DNA from: Acidobacteriota bacterium
GTDB taxonomy: Bacteria > Acidobacteriota > Holophagae > Holophagales > Holophagaceae
DNA length: 64,000 nt
Assembly (NCBI GenBank): GCA_021794095.1
Contig: JAJYRN010000010.1
Coordinates: 41,579-105,578 of the forward strand
Direction of reading: 5' to 3'
Position 1 is the stretch's first letter. The number at the start of each line of letters is the position of its first letter. The notes beneath the pieces are model-generated. The model did no database searches. It was given only the letters and a program-made list of their open reading frames with translations, and was not told the DNA's origin. Below, one piece after another: positions 10,232-18,278 of the stretch. Position numbers and translations under genes: made by a program.

Positions 10232-11845
10232 CTACTTCCCGCCGCGGGTCCCCTGGATGAATCGGGCCACGTTGTCGTGGAGCTGCTTCAGGGCCTCCGG
10301 GTGGACGTACACCATGTGGCCGGAGGGATACCATGCGTAGCTGATGTTCTTCTGGAGATCGGCCGGGATGGGCAGGTGGCGCATCTCGTAGATGGCGGCG
10401 AAGTAGGGGGTGGCCAGATCGTAGTAGCCGCCGTTCAGCATCACCTTGAGGCCCGGGTGGGTCTTCATGGCCGTGGCAAGATCCGGCATCACGTTGAGGG
10501 TCATCTGCTGGGATCGGCCCCTTGCCCCCCGGCGCGCGAAATTCCACTGGCCGATATTCGCGAAGGTGCGGTAGGTCCGCCCCTCGCCGAACTTCAGCTG
10601 CTTGCGCACGTAGTCGTTGAAGGCAGCAATGTAGGCGGAACTGATGGCGGCGGACTGCGGATCGTACTGCGCATCCTTGCCCATGGGATCCAGCGAAGGG
10701 CCGGCAAAGCGGGTATCCAGGCGTCCCGTGGTGAGATCATCCGCGCCCAGCAGCTCATGCTCGAACATGCGGCCGGTGATCCGGAGATCGGCCTTGAGCA
10801 GGTAGTCCACCGGCAGGCCCGTGTACTGGTGGAGCTTCTCGGCCACGGCCTGCCGGCGGGCCGGATCGAGGGCGGCTCCGGCGAGCAGCGCCTCGGCGTA
10901 CTCGCCCTGGGCGTACTGCTCCACTTCGCGCAGGAAGGGCGCCAGGGCCGCGGGGGGCTGGGGCAATTTGTGGTGATAGAAGGCCGTCGCCGCGAAGGTG
11001 GGGAGGGCCAGGACATAGGGCAGGTCCACGCCAGGATTGCGCTGGGCCCCATCCACGCTCAGGTCGAAATTGAGGATCTGGGACAGCAGGATCACGCCGT
11101 TGAGGTCCACGGAATCCTGGTTCTCGAGGATGTTCGCCAGGACCGCGGAACGGGTGGTGCCGTAGCTTTCCCCGAACAGGTATTTGGGCGAATTCCAGCG
11201 TCCATACTTGGAGAGGTACTGGGTGATGAACTGGGCAAAGGCCTGGGCATCACCATCCACGCCGTAGACGGCCTTCCGCCGCGCCTTCATCTCCGCAGCC
11301 TGTTTGGCCTTGTCTCCGCCCGCCGCCAGCAGGCGGCTGAATCCTGCGCCGGGCGCATCAATGAACACCAGGTCGGACACGTCCAGCAGGCTGTCGTCGT
11401 TGTTGACGACGGCATAGGGCGCGGCCGGCGTGTCGCGGCCGTCGCCCGTGATCACGCGCCGGGGGCCAAAGGCGCCCATGTGCAGCCACACGGTCGCGGA
11501 GCCCGGCCCCCCGTTGTAGAGGAAGGTGATGGGACGCTTCTCGGGATCCGCGCCTTTTTTGGTATAGGCGACGTAGAACAGGCTCACGGTCGGATCAGCC
11601 TCGTGGTCGCCGGTGCCATGGAGCACCAGGGTTCCCGCCACCGCCTGGTAGTCCACCCGCTGGCCCTCGACCGTGACCGTGCCCTCGCTGACTGAGGACT
11701 GGGGCTGGAACAAGGCAGCGTCCTGCCCTTCCATCTTCTCCTGGTTGGCCTGGGGTTTGTGGCCCGGATGCCCGCCCTGGCGGGCAAGGGCGGGGAGGCT
11801 GCAGAGGAAGGCCGCGGTGGCGAGCGTGGCGGAGATGCGTCGCAT
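10232..11845 (-). CDS. Exported serine carboxypeptidase (peptidase family S10)
   Basis: A 537-residue peptidase that removes C-terminal residues from peptides. The first ~21 residues (MRRISATLATAAFLCSLPALA) are a signal peptide, so it acts in the periplasm or outside. The S10 block NGGPGSAT is at 111-118 and the nucleophile motif GESYGTT at 225-231 (Ser227). The catalytic Asp is probably in GGYYDLATP and the His in YPSGHMVYVHPE near the C-terminus. I chose the start at 11845 because it begins the signal peptide; the frame is open to 11884. It is one of three large exported peptidases in the window, with the S9 enzyme near 19 kb and the M16 enzyme near 55 kb. Confidence 0.93.
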   Translation of the reverse strand: MRRISATLATAAFLCSLPALARQGGHPGHKPQANQEKMEGQDAALFQPQSSVSEGTVTVEGQRVDYQAVAGTLVLHGTGDHEADPTVSLFYVAYTKKGADPEKRPITFLYNGGPGSATVWLHMGAFGPRRVITGDGRDTPAAPYAVVNNDDSLLDVSDLVFIDAPGAGFSRLLAAGGDKAKQAAEMKARRKAVYGVDGDAQAFAQFITQYLSKYGRWNSPKYLFGESYGTTRSAVLANILENQDSVDLNGVILLSQILNFDLSVDGAQRNPGVDLPYVLALPTFAATAFYHHKLPQPPAALAPFLREVEQYAQGEYAEALLAGAALDPARRQAVAEKLHQYTGLPVDYLLKADLRITGRMFEHELLGADDLTTGRLDTRFAGPSLDPMGKDAQYDPQSAAISSAYIAAFNDYVRKQLKFGEGRTYRTFANIGQWNFARRGARGRSQQMTLNVMPDLATAMKTHPGLKVMLNGGYYDLATPYFAAIYEMRHLPIPADLQKNISYAWYPSGHMVYVHPEALKQLHDNVARFIQGTRGGK

Positions 11846-11964
11846 GGAGAAACCCCTGAGCGGTGAGGATGGGGACAAACCCATCGGATGGGTGGCGGGA
11901 GGCTCCCGGAGTCTAGCTCAAATCCCGAGGGTCATCCCGTCCGGCCTCTGGCATCCTCATAGCC

Positions 11965-12729
11965 ATGTCCCGGACTGCAGCCTCCGCCCTTCCCGGATCG
12001 CCCTCCCAGACCCGCGGGGAGGAACTGGCCAACAGCCTGACCCATGGCTTGGGCGCGGCGCTGGCCGTGGCGGCCCTGGTGGTGATGGTGACCCAAGCCG
12101 CCCTGCACGGCACCGCCCGGGATGTGGTCGGCACGGCTGTCTTCGGCGCCACGCTGATCCTGCTCTACCTCATGTCCACGCTGTACCACGCCTTCCGCGG
12201 CCCCCGGGTGAAGCTGGTCTTCAAGGTGTTCGATCACTCGGCCATCTTCCTGCTCATCGCCGGCACCTACACGCCCTTCTGCCTTTCGGCCCTGGGGAGG
12301 AAGCACCCGGGCTGGGGCTGGACCATCTTCGGCCTGGTGTGGGGCCTGGCGGCCCTGGGCATCACCTTCAAGAGCGTCTATTACGGCCGCATCGCCAAGG
12401 CCATCCTGGCCCCGCCCCCGGTGGATCACCTGCACACCCCGCCGGTCAAACCCGTGGATCCCGCCTTTGTGAAGCGCATGGGCTGGATCTCCACGGGCAT
12501 CTACCTCCTCATGGGCTGGATCATCGTCGTCGCCGCGCAGCCCCTGGGCCATGCCCTGGATCTGCACGGCCTGTACTGGCTCTTCGGCGGCGGGGCCTTC
12601 TACACCCTCGGCGCCCTCGTCTACAGCCTCAAGCGGATGCCCTACCACCACGCCCTCTGGCACCTCTTCGTCGTGGCCGGCAGCGCCTGCCATGTGTTCG
12701 CGGTGCTCTTCCACGTCATCCCCGGATGA
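11965..12729 (+). CDS. Hemolysin III / PAQR-family membrane protein
   Basis: A 254-residue integral membrane protein with about seven hydrophobic segments. The family motifs are visible: an N-terminal EELANSLTHGLGAAL, then STLYHAFRG, KVFDHSAIFLLIAGTYTPF, and a C-terminal histidine group (MPYHHALWHLFVVAGSACH). The conserved His/Asp/Ser residues correspond to the metal site of the CREST/PAQR superfamily. Despite the name, haemolysis is not established for most members; a hydrolase or membrane-homeostasis role is more likely. The next gene starts 10 bases after the stop on the same strand. Confidence 0.93.
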   Translation: MSRTAASALPGSPSQTRGEELANSLTHGLGAALAVAALVVMVTQAALHGTARDVVGTAVFGATLILLYLMSTLYHAFRGPRVKLVFKVFDHSAIFLLIAGTYTPFCLSALGRKHPGWGWTIFGLVWGLAALGITFKSVYYGRIAKAILAPPPVDHLHTPPVKPVDPAFVKRMGWISTGIYLLMGWIIVVAAQPLGHALDLHGLYWLFGGGAFYTLGALVYSLKRMPYHHALWHLFVVAGSACHVFAVLFHVIPG

Positions 12730-12739
12730 CCCCAAGGCC

Positions 12740-13435
12740 GTGATCCCCCTTCCGCTCCTTCCAGGCTTCGCCCACTGGGGCGCGCACTTGGATGCGTGGC
12801 TGGCGCGGCCGGAGGGGCTGTGGATCCACGGCCCCTCGGGTTCTGGCGTGTCCGTCCTGGCCGCTGAACTGGCGGCTCGGCGCGGCGTGCCCTGGCTGGA
12901 CGCGCACGAGGATTCGGAAGCCCTGCGATGGCTCGCCGCGTATCCCCGGGGCGTGGTGGCAGCCCCGAACGCGCCGCCGGGATCCGCGCCCTGCCTGGCG
13001 CTGCGCCTGCCCGGCCTGGACGAGGAGCCCTCCGCCCTCCCCCGGCTGCTGGAAGCCATGGCCGCGGAAGAGGGCGTGGCCGGCCCCCTTCCGCCCGCCC
13101 TGGGCCGCCTGCCCTGCCCCGGCAACCTGCGCGAGCTCCGCAACCGGCTGGTGCGCTGGAAACTGCTCGGCCAGCTCCCCGAACCGGAAAGCAGCGGGCC
13201 TCCCCACTTCGAATCCGAGGATCTCGCCACCAACCTGCACGAGCTGGAGCGGTTCCTCCTGCATCGCGCCCTGCGCCGTGCCTACGGCAACCGCACCGAG
13301 GCCGCGACGCGCCTGGGCGTGAGCCGCCCCCAGCTCTACGCCCTCATCCGCCGCCACGGTGATCCCGTGCGGGGCGAGGCCGCCACGGGCGAGGTTCCCG
13401 CCCGCCTGAAACGGAAGCCCCCGGCGCGCTCCTGA
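12740..13435 (+). CDS. Degenerate sigma-54-activator-like protein with Fis-type HTH
   Basis: A 231-residue protein resembling a stripped-down NtrC-type activator. A P-loop-like GPSGSGVS at residues 31-38 has Val where Walker A needs Lys, so ATP binding is doubtful. There is no GAFTGA loop and no Walker B block. The block PGNLRELRNRLVRWKLL at 127-143 matches the end of the AAA+ domain, and the C-terminus carries a Fis-type helix-turn-helix (NRTEAATRLGVSRPQLYALIRRH, about 184-206). It would bind DNA but probably cannot drive sigma-54 open-complex formation. Start GTG 12740 lies just after the hemolysin III stop; the longer frame from 12551 is overlap with that gene. A complete sigma-54 regulator follows. 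Confidence 0.75.
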   Translation: MIPLPLLPGFAHWGAHLDAWLARPEGLWIHGPSGSGVSVLAAELAARRGVPWLDAHEDSEALRWLAAYPRGVVAAPNAPPGSAPCLALRLPGLDEEPSALPRLLEAMAAEEGVAGPLPPALGRLPCPGNLRELRNRLVRWKLLGQLPEPESSGPPHFESEDLATNLHELERFLLHRALRRAYGNRTEAATRLGVSRPQLYALIRRHGDPVRGEAATGEVPARLKRKPPARS

Positions 13436-13527
13436 TCCGGCCAAAACGTTGCCAAAACTCCAGTCCTCCGCCCCAGGCCCGATAACGTCTCCAGCGGCCA
13501 CTCCGGCCGTGCATGGGCTGGTTCGGT

Positions 13528-15042
13528 ATGGCGACTCCCCTTCGGGTGCTGGTGGTGGATGACGATCCCGGGATGCGGGATGGCATGGCCCTGAGCCTGA
13601 AGCGGGCCGGGTTCTTCACGGAACAGGCCCGCGGCGGCGACGAGGCCCTGCGCATGGTGCGCCCCGGCGCCTACGATGCGGTGGTGACGGACCTCCGCAT
13701 GCCCGGCATGGACGGCCTCCAGCTCACGGCCCGCCTCAAGGCCGTGGATCCCGCGCTGCCCGTCCTGCTCATCACCGCCTTCGGCAGCCTCGACGCCGCC
13801 CGGGAGGCCATGCGCCTCGGCGCCTTCGACTTCCTCGCCAAGCCCTTCAGCCCCGACGAGCTGACCTCCGCCGTGAACAAGGCCCTGAAAGCCGAAGGGC
13901 GCCTGAAGGCCGAGGAACCCGGCGAAGCGCCGGTGATCCTCACCCAGGATCCGGTCCTGGGCGAAACCCTGGCTCTGGCGCGGCGCGCCGCGGACAGCCG
14001 GGCCACCATCCTCATCCAGGCCGAGAGCGGCACGGGCAAGGAGCTGCTGGCCAAGCTCATTCACGGCTCCAGCCCCCGCCGGAACGGCCCCTTCGTGGCC
14101 ATCAACTGCGCGGCGATCCCCGAGAACCTGCTGGAATCCGAGTTGTTCGGCTACGAGAAGGGCGCCTTCACGGGGGCCACGGGCACCAAGGCCGGGCGCT
14201 TCGAGCAGGCCGATGGCGGCACCCTGGTGCTCGACGAGGTGGGCGAACTGCCCCTGGGGCTCCAGGGCAAGCTCCTGCGGGCCCTTCAGGAACGCGTGGT
14301 GGACCGCCTCGGCGGCACGCGGCCCATCGCCGTAGATGTGCGCCTCATCGCCCTCACCAACCGCGATCTCCAGGCGGAAGTGAAGGCCGGCCGCTTCCGC
14401 GAGGACCTCTACTACCGTCTGAACGTCATCCCCCTGGACCTGCCACCCCTGCGGAACCGCCCGGGCGACCTCGAGTTGCTGGCGTCACACTTCGCCGAAC
14501 GCTACGCCCGGGAGAACGAGCGGCCCGTTCCAGGGCTCACCCCCAGCTTCTTCGCTGCCCTGGCCCGCCATGGCTGGCCTGGCAACATCCGGGAACTCGA
14601 GAACGTCATGCAGCGGTGCGTGGTCCTCAGCCAGGGGCAGCGCCTGCGCGCATCCGACCTGCACTGGCTCCTGCCCTCCGAGAGCCTGGAAGGCCTGCCG
14701 GAAGATCCACCCGAGCGCATTCCCGCGCCGGCGTGGGATCCTCCGCGACCGGCCGCCCTGGCGGAACCCGCCGCGGCACCGGCCGGAGCCGTGGTCGCGG
14801 ATCCCGACCAGCCCCTGGTCGGCGTACCCCTCGGCACCCCCGTGGTGCTGCCCCTGGGCCTCAGCCTGCCCAACCTGGAACGCTTCTGGCTGCTCAGCAC
14901 CCTCGCCGCCCTCAAGGGCAACCGCACCCATGCGGCGGATCAGCTCGACATCGCCCTGCGCACGGTTCGCAACAAGATCAACGAATACCGCGCTGATGGC
15001 TTCGAGATTCCTACCAGCCAGCGCGGGCGGGACGAAGACTGA
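13528..15042 (+). CDS. Sigma-54-dependent response regulator (NtrC family)
   Basis: A 504-residue transcription activator with the full NtrC order: receiver (D55 in VTDLRMPG, Lys in LAKPF), AAA+ sigma-54 interaction domain, and C-terminal Fis-type HTH (NRTHAADQLDIALRTVRNKI). Walker A is AESGTGKE at 165-172 (Ala in place of the usual first Gly), GAFTGA at 212-217, and Walker B is GGTLVLDEVGELPL. A Pro/Ala-rich linker of about 60 residues precedes the HTH. The motifs predict activation of sigma-54 promoters on phosphorylation. No partner kinase is adjacent. The ATG at 13513 would add five residues; 13528 fits the receiver N-terminus better. Its target genes are not identifiable from the sequence. 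Confidence 0.94.
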   Translation: MATPLRVLVVDDDPGMRDGMALSLKRAGFFTEQARGGDEALRMVRPGAYDAVVTDLRMPGMDGLQLTARLKAVDPALPVLLITAFGSLDAAREAMRLGAFDFLAKPFSPDELTSAVNKALKAEGRLKAEEPGEAPVILTQDPVLGETLALARRAADSRATILIQAESGTGKELLAKLIHGSSPRRNGPFVAINCAAIPENLLESELFGYEKGAFTGATGTKAGRFEQADGGTLVLDEVGELPLGLQGKLLRALQERVVDRLGGTRPIAVDVRLIALTNRDLQAEVKAGRFREDLYYRLNVIPLDLPPLRNRPGDLELLASHFAERYARENERPVPGLTPSFFAALARHGWPGNIRELENVMQRCVVLSQGQRLRASDLHWLLPSESLEGLPEDPPERIPAPAWDPPRPAALAEPAAAPAGAVVADPDQPLVGVPLGTPVVLPLGLSLPNLERFWLLSTLAALKGNRTHAADQLDIALRTVRNKINEYRADGFEIPTSQRGRDED

Positions 15043-15063
15043 TCCCTCCGCCTTGGCGCGGGG

Positions 15064-15999
15064 TCAGCGCTTCACCGGTTCCCCGGCCTTCACCCGCAGC
15101 CAGGGCGGGATGGTGATGATACTGGTCTCATGGCGGTAGAAGGCGGCGGTGATCTCGGCGCCCAGCAGGAAGATGGCGCAGCTGTAGTAGAGGAAGATCA
15201 GCCCGGCAACGATGCTGATGAGAGAGCCGTACATGATGCCCCACGTCAGCGTGTGCTTCAGGTAGATACCGAAAACCCACTTGGCCAGCCACCAGAGCGT
15301 TGTGGAGAGGCCCGCCCCGAGGAAGGCGTGGCGGAACTTGACATGAAGGCGCGGCAGGTGCTGGAGGACGATGGTGGACACGGCGAGCACCAGCAGCGGT
15401 GTGAGGTAGGGCAGCAGGTCGGTTCGGGGCAGGGGCAGGTGCTTCCGCACGGCGCCGCCCACCAGCAGGGCCAGGAAAAGAACCATGGACAGCACGCCAC
15501 CGACGAGGACGGCCACCTGGCGCAGCAGATGATTCTTGCGGGTCTGGCGGTGTTTCTTGATCCGCAGGCCGAAGACGTGGGCCAGGCTGGTATCCAGCTG
15601 GCTGATCCCCCAGTAGCTGCCGAACAGCAGGACGATCCAGGAAAAACCCATGCTGCCGATGCGCAGGCTGTTGGCCACGGCATCCGCCACGAAGGCCTGG
15701 GGCAGGTAGGGCACGATGTCATGCAGGGTCCGCAGGGTTCCCGGTCCGTAGGCCTTGCTGCCCAGCACGGTGCCCAGCAGCTTGAAGAGCAGGGTGGAGA
15801 GCGGAACCAGGCTCACGATCAGCCAGAAGCTGAGGCCGGCGGCATAGCTGAAGCAGTCATCCTTCTTGTACTTCCCCAGCACTTCAGCGGTGAAAGCCCC
15901 GGCGCGGCCCAGGGGGGGCACCGCCTGCGCCAGCGCCGCCCACGCCGCCTCCAAGCGGGTTCTCACGCGCGCCCAGAGGCCCAGCATCCGCTCGACCAT
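15064..15999 (-). CDS. YihY / BrkB-family inner membrane protein
   Basis: A 311-residue membrane protein with about six hydrophobic segments. The family hallmarks are an amphipathic N-terminal region, DDCFSYAAGLSFWLIVSLVPL (first membrane segment), and SWIVLLFGSYWGISQLDTSLAHVFG further on. Proteins of this family were once called ribonuclease BN by mistake; the true function is unknown, with transport or cell-envelope roles suggested. The start at 15999 (MVERMLGLW) is chosen because everything upstream in the frame is a shadow of other sequence. It lies 5 bases after the stop of a 66-residue membrane peptide gene, so the pair is probably co-translated. Confidence 0.92.
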   Translation of the reverse strand: MVERMLGLWARVRTRLEAAWAALAQAVPPLGRAGAFTAEVLGKYKKDDCFSYAAGLSFWLIVSLVPLSTLLFKLLGTVLGSKAYGPGTLRTLHDIVPYLPQAFVADAVANSLRIGSMGFSWIVLLFGSYWGISQLDTSLAHVFGLRIKKHRQTRKNHLLRQVAVLVGGVLSMVLFLALLVGGAVRKHLPLPRTDLLPYLTPLLVLAVSTIVLQHLPRLHVKFRHAFLGAGLSTTLWWLAKWVFGIYLKHTLTWGIMYGSLISIVAGLIFLYYSCAIFLLGAEITAAFYRHETSIITIPPWLRVKAGEPVKR

Positions 16000-16004
16000 G
16001 CGCC

Positions 16005-16205
16005 TTAGAACCTCACGGGATGCCTGGGGAAGAAATACATCAGCCAGGCCAGGGCCAGACCGATGCCGATGAGCCCGGCCACGTGCTTCAGGATGGAAGC
16101 CCGCGTGCGCTCCGGCCGCGTGGTGGCATGCAGCAGCCCCAGCACCAGGGAGATGCCCAGGCCCATCACGAAGAAGTGGATGACATGGCTGGCGAGAACA
16201 CGCAT
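16005..16205 (-). CDS. Small two-helix membrane protein upstream of the BrkB-like gene
   Basis: A 66-residue peptide with two hydrophobic helices (HVIHFFVMGLGISLVLGLL and HVAGLIGIGLALAWLMYFF) joined by a basic loop TTRPERTRASI. I do not recognise a family. Support for its being real: it is tightly placed before the BrkB-like gene (5-base gap, same strand), it has a sensible amphipathic and hydrophobic pattern, and nothing overlaps it. It may be an accessory subunit or simply a small membrane protein of unknown role. Confidence 0.7.
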   Translation of the reverse strand: MRVLASHVIHFFVMGLGISLVLGLLHATTRPERTRASILKHVAGLIGIGLALAWLMYFFPRHPVRF

Positions 16206-16326
16206 GGGATAAGGCTATCAGCTCTCGACCGCCCCCTGCCGCCGGTTCCTTGGAAGAACCCAAGAACCGCAGGTTTTTCAAGAGTCGGACGCCCCTGCCG
16301 ATGAACCGGCCATACGGAAGGCCCCC

Positions 16327-17907
16327 ATGCGCCGCAACCTCCCCATCACCAACACCGAGCGCCAGGTCCAGGAGGGCGCCTTCCTGGTGTCCATGACGGA
16401 TCCGCGAGGCGTCATCACCTACGCCAATGACGAATTCGTCCGGTTGTCGGGCTACAGCCAGGGCGAACTGGTCGGCCAACCCCACAATATCGTCCGGCAT
16501 CCGGACATGCCCCCTGGTGCCTTCAAGGATCTCTGGGACACGGTCCAGGGCGGCAAGTCTTGGTACGGCATCGTCAAGAACCGCTGCAAGGATGGCTCCT
16601 TCTACTGGGTGGATGCCAACGTGACCCCCATGTACGAGCGGGGGCAGCTCACTGGCTACGTTTCAATCCGCTCCAAGCCCAGCCGGGGCCAGATCCGTGC
16701 GGCGGAGCACCTCTACCAGGGCCTGAACGCGGGACGTCCCCTGGAGGCGATGACCCGAAAGCCCTGGATTCCCCTGGCCCGTTTCTCTCTGGCCGCCCGC
16801 CTGCGGGTGGCCGTAATCCTGCCGCTGGTCATCATTGCCGTGGGCGCGGGCCTCAGCCTCTGGCTGCTGCCCGGCTCGGCGCACATCCTGGTGCCGGCCG
16901 CGGGCATCCCCTTCCTGCTGCTGCTGCTGGGCGCCTGGTCATTCCAGCGGGGACTCCGCCTGGAGTTGGGAGGGGATCCTGGCCAAGCCATCCAACTGGT
17001 CCGGCGCATCGCCGATGGCGATATGCGGGCGGAATCCACCCTGACCCATGGCGACCAGGACAGCCTGCTGGCCCATCTTCAGGGGATGCAGAGCCACCTG
17101 AAAGGCATGGTGAACCGCGTCCGCTTCGATGCCATGCGGGTGCAGGATGGCGCCCAGTCCTTCGCCTCCGCCAACCACGAGATCTCCAGCACCGCCCATG
17201 AGCTGGCCCGGATCGCCGAGGACCAGCGGGAGAGTGTGGACCGCATGGCCAGCGCCATCACCGAGTTGAGCGCCTCCATCCAGCAGGTGGCTGACAACGT
17301 GCATGTGACGGAACAGCGGGCCCAGGAAGCGGTCAAGGCCACCCAGGCGGGTGGAGAGGCCGGCCACGCCGCCATGGGCGCGATGGATCAGGTCACCGCC
17401 AGCACCACCAAGGTGGTCCAGGCTGTCCACGTCATCCAGGAGATTGCCCGGCAGACGAACCTGCTGAGCCTGAATGCCGCCATCGAGGCCGCCAAGGCCG
17501 GGTCCATGGGCAAGGGGTTCGCCGTGGTGGCGGATGAAGTGCGGAAACTGGCCGAGCGCAGTGGCCAGGCCGCCAAGGAAATCGCCCAGCTCATCGAAGA
17601 AAGCAACACCGCTGTGTCCGAGGGCCACCGCACGGTCCAGGATGCGGTCACCAGCCTGGATCTGATCCGGGATCACATCGCCGAAGTCACCCACATGTCC
17701 CTGGAGATCGCCGCCGCCAGCCGGGAGCAGGCCACCGCCAGCGCCGAGGTGGCCGAGCAGGTGGACCTGGGCGCCCAGAAGGCCAGCGAGAACGCCAGCG
17801 CCAGCACCCAGCTCAGCGCCACGGTCGAGCAGGCCACGCAGACCGCCGATGGCCTGTCCAGCACCGCCCAGGGCCTGAACGAGATGGTGGGGCGGTTCCG
17901 GACCTGA
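16327..17907 (+). CDS. PAS-domain methyl-accepting chemotaxis (Aer-type) receptor
   Basis: A 526-residue chemoreceptor of Aer-like layout. Residues about 10-115 are a PAS domain ([23 protein letters not shown], then [10 protein letters not shown] and [18 protein letters not shown]). Two hydrophobic segments at about 155-200 anchor it without a periplasmic ligand domain; a HAMP-like stretch and a long signalling domain follow. The highly conserved hairpin tip is [17 protein letters not shown]. Aer-type receptors sense redox or oxygen through flavin in the PAS domain; FAD binding here is inferred from layout only. No che genes are near, but motAB lies 31 kb away in the window. A 47-nt palindromic element starts exactly 6 bases after the stop. 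Confidence 0.94.
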   Translation: MRRNLPITNTERQVQEGAFLVSMTDPRGVITYANDEFVRLSGYSQGELVGQPHNIVRHPDMPPGAFKDLWDTVQGGKSWYGIVKNRCKDGSFYWVDANVTPMYERGQLTGYVSIRSKPSRGQIRAAEHLYQGLNAGRPLEAMTRKPWIPLARFSLAARLRVAVILPLVIIAVGAGLSLWLLPGSAHILVPAAGIPFLLLLLGAWSFQRGLRLELGGDPGQAIQLVRRIADGDMRAESTLTHGDQDSLLAHLQGMQSHLKGMVNRVRFDAMRVQDGAQSFASANHEISSTAHELARIAEDQRESVDRMASAITELSASIQQVADNVHVTEQRAQEAVKATQAGGEAGHAAMGAMDQVTASTTKVVQAVHVIQEIARQTNLLSLNAAIEAAKAGSMGKGFAVVADEVRKLAERSGQAAKEIAQLIEESNTAVSEGHRTVQDAVTSLDLIRDHIAEVTHMSLEIAAASREQATASAEVAEQVDLGAQKASENASASTQLSATVEQATQTADGLSSTAQGLNEMVGRFRT

Positions 17908-18278
17908 TATTAGGCGAAGGGGACCGCCCGCTCCCTCCGGTCGCTCTGCGTCCCCCTCGCGCTCCCCACAGGCTGGCCGGGCCTAGCCCGTCCTGCCTGT
18001 CTGATGCCAGGCGAAGGGGACCGCCCGCTCCCTCCGGTCGCTCTGCGTCCCCCTCGCGCTCCCCACAGGCTGGCCGGGCCTAGCCCGTCCTGCCTGTCTG
18101 ATGCCAGGCGAAGGGGACCGCCCGCTCCCTTCGCTCGCTCTGCGTGTCTTCGTGGTGAATCGTCTGTTTGGGTGGCCAATGGGTTTCAGGTCTCGCCTGG
18201 TCCGTGCCGAGGCTCTACCCTGTAAGGCTTGCAGGCCTGGATCCCCTCAGGGTTCTCCGGCCGCCCACGGGAGCCCCC
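17908..18278. repeat. Tandem 97-bp repeat (about 2.4 copies) of a palindromic element in a 371-bp gap
   Basis: A 97-bp unit begins at 17912, repeats at 18009, and a third partial copy begins at 18106 and loses similarity near 18144. Each full unit holds a 47-nt hairpin (17914-17960 and 18011-18057; arms GCGAAGGGGAC and GTCCCCCTCGC with one mismatch) and a smaller stem (CGGGC-CTA-GCCCG). The third copy keeps the left arm and loop, then changes to GCGTGTCTTCGTGGTG. From 18145 to 18278, upstream of the S9 peptidase gene, I see no further element. No coding potential. Similar 47-nt hairpins occur after serC and gluQ. Confidence 0.9.

Noticed and set aside
17912..18144. Tandem repeats as a CRISPR array
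   Set aside because: Repeat and spacer are both repeated without unique spacers, the unit is 97 bp, and no cas genes are present.
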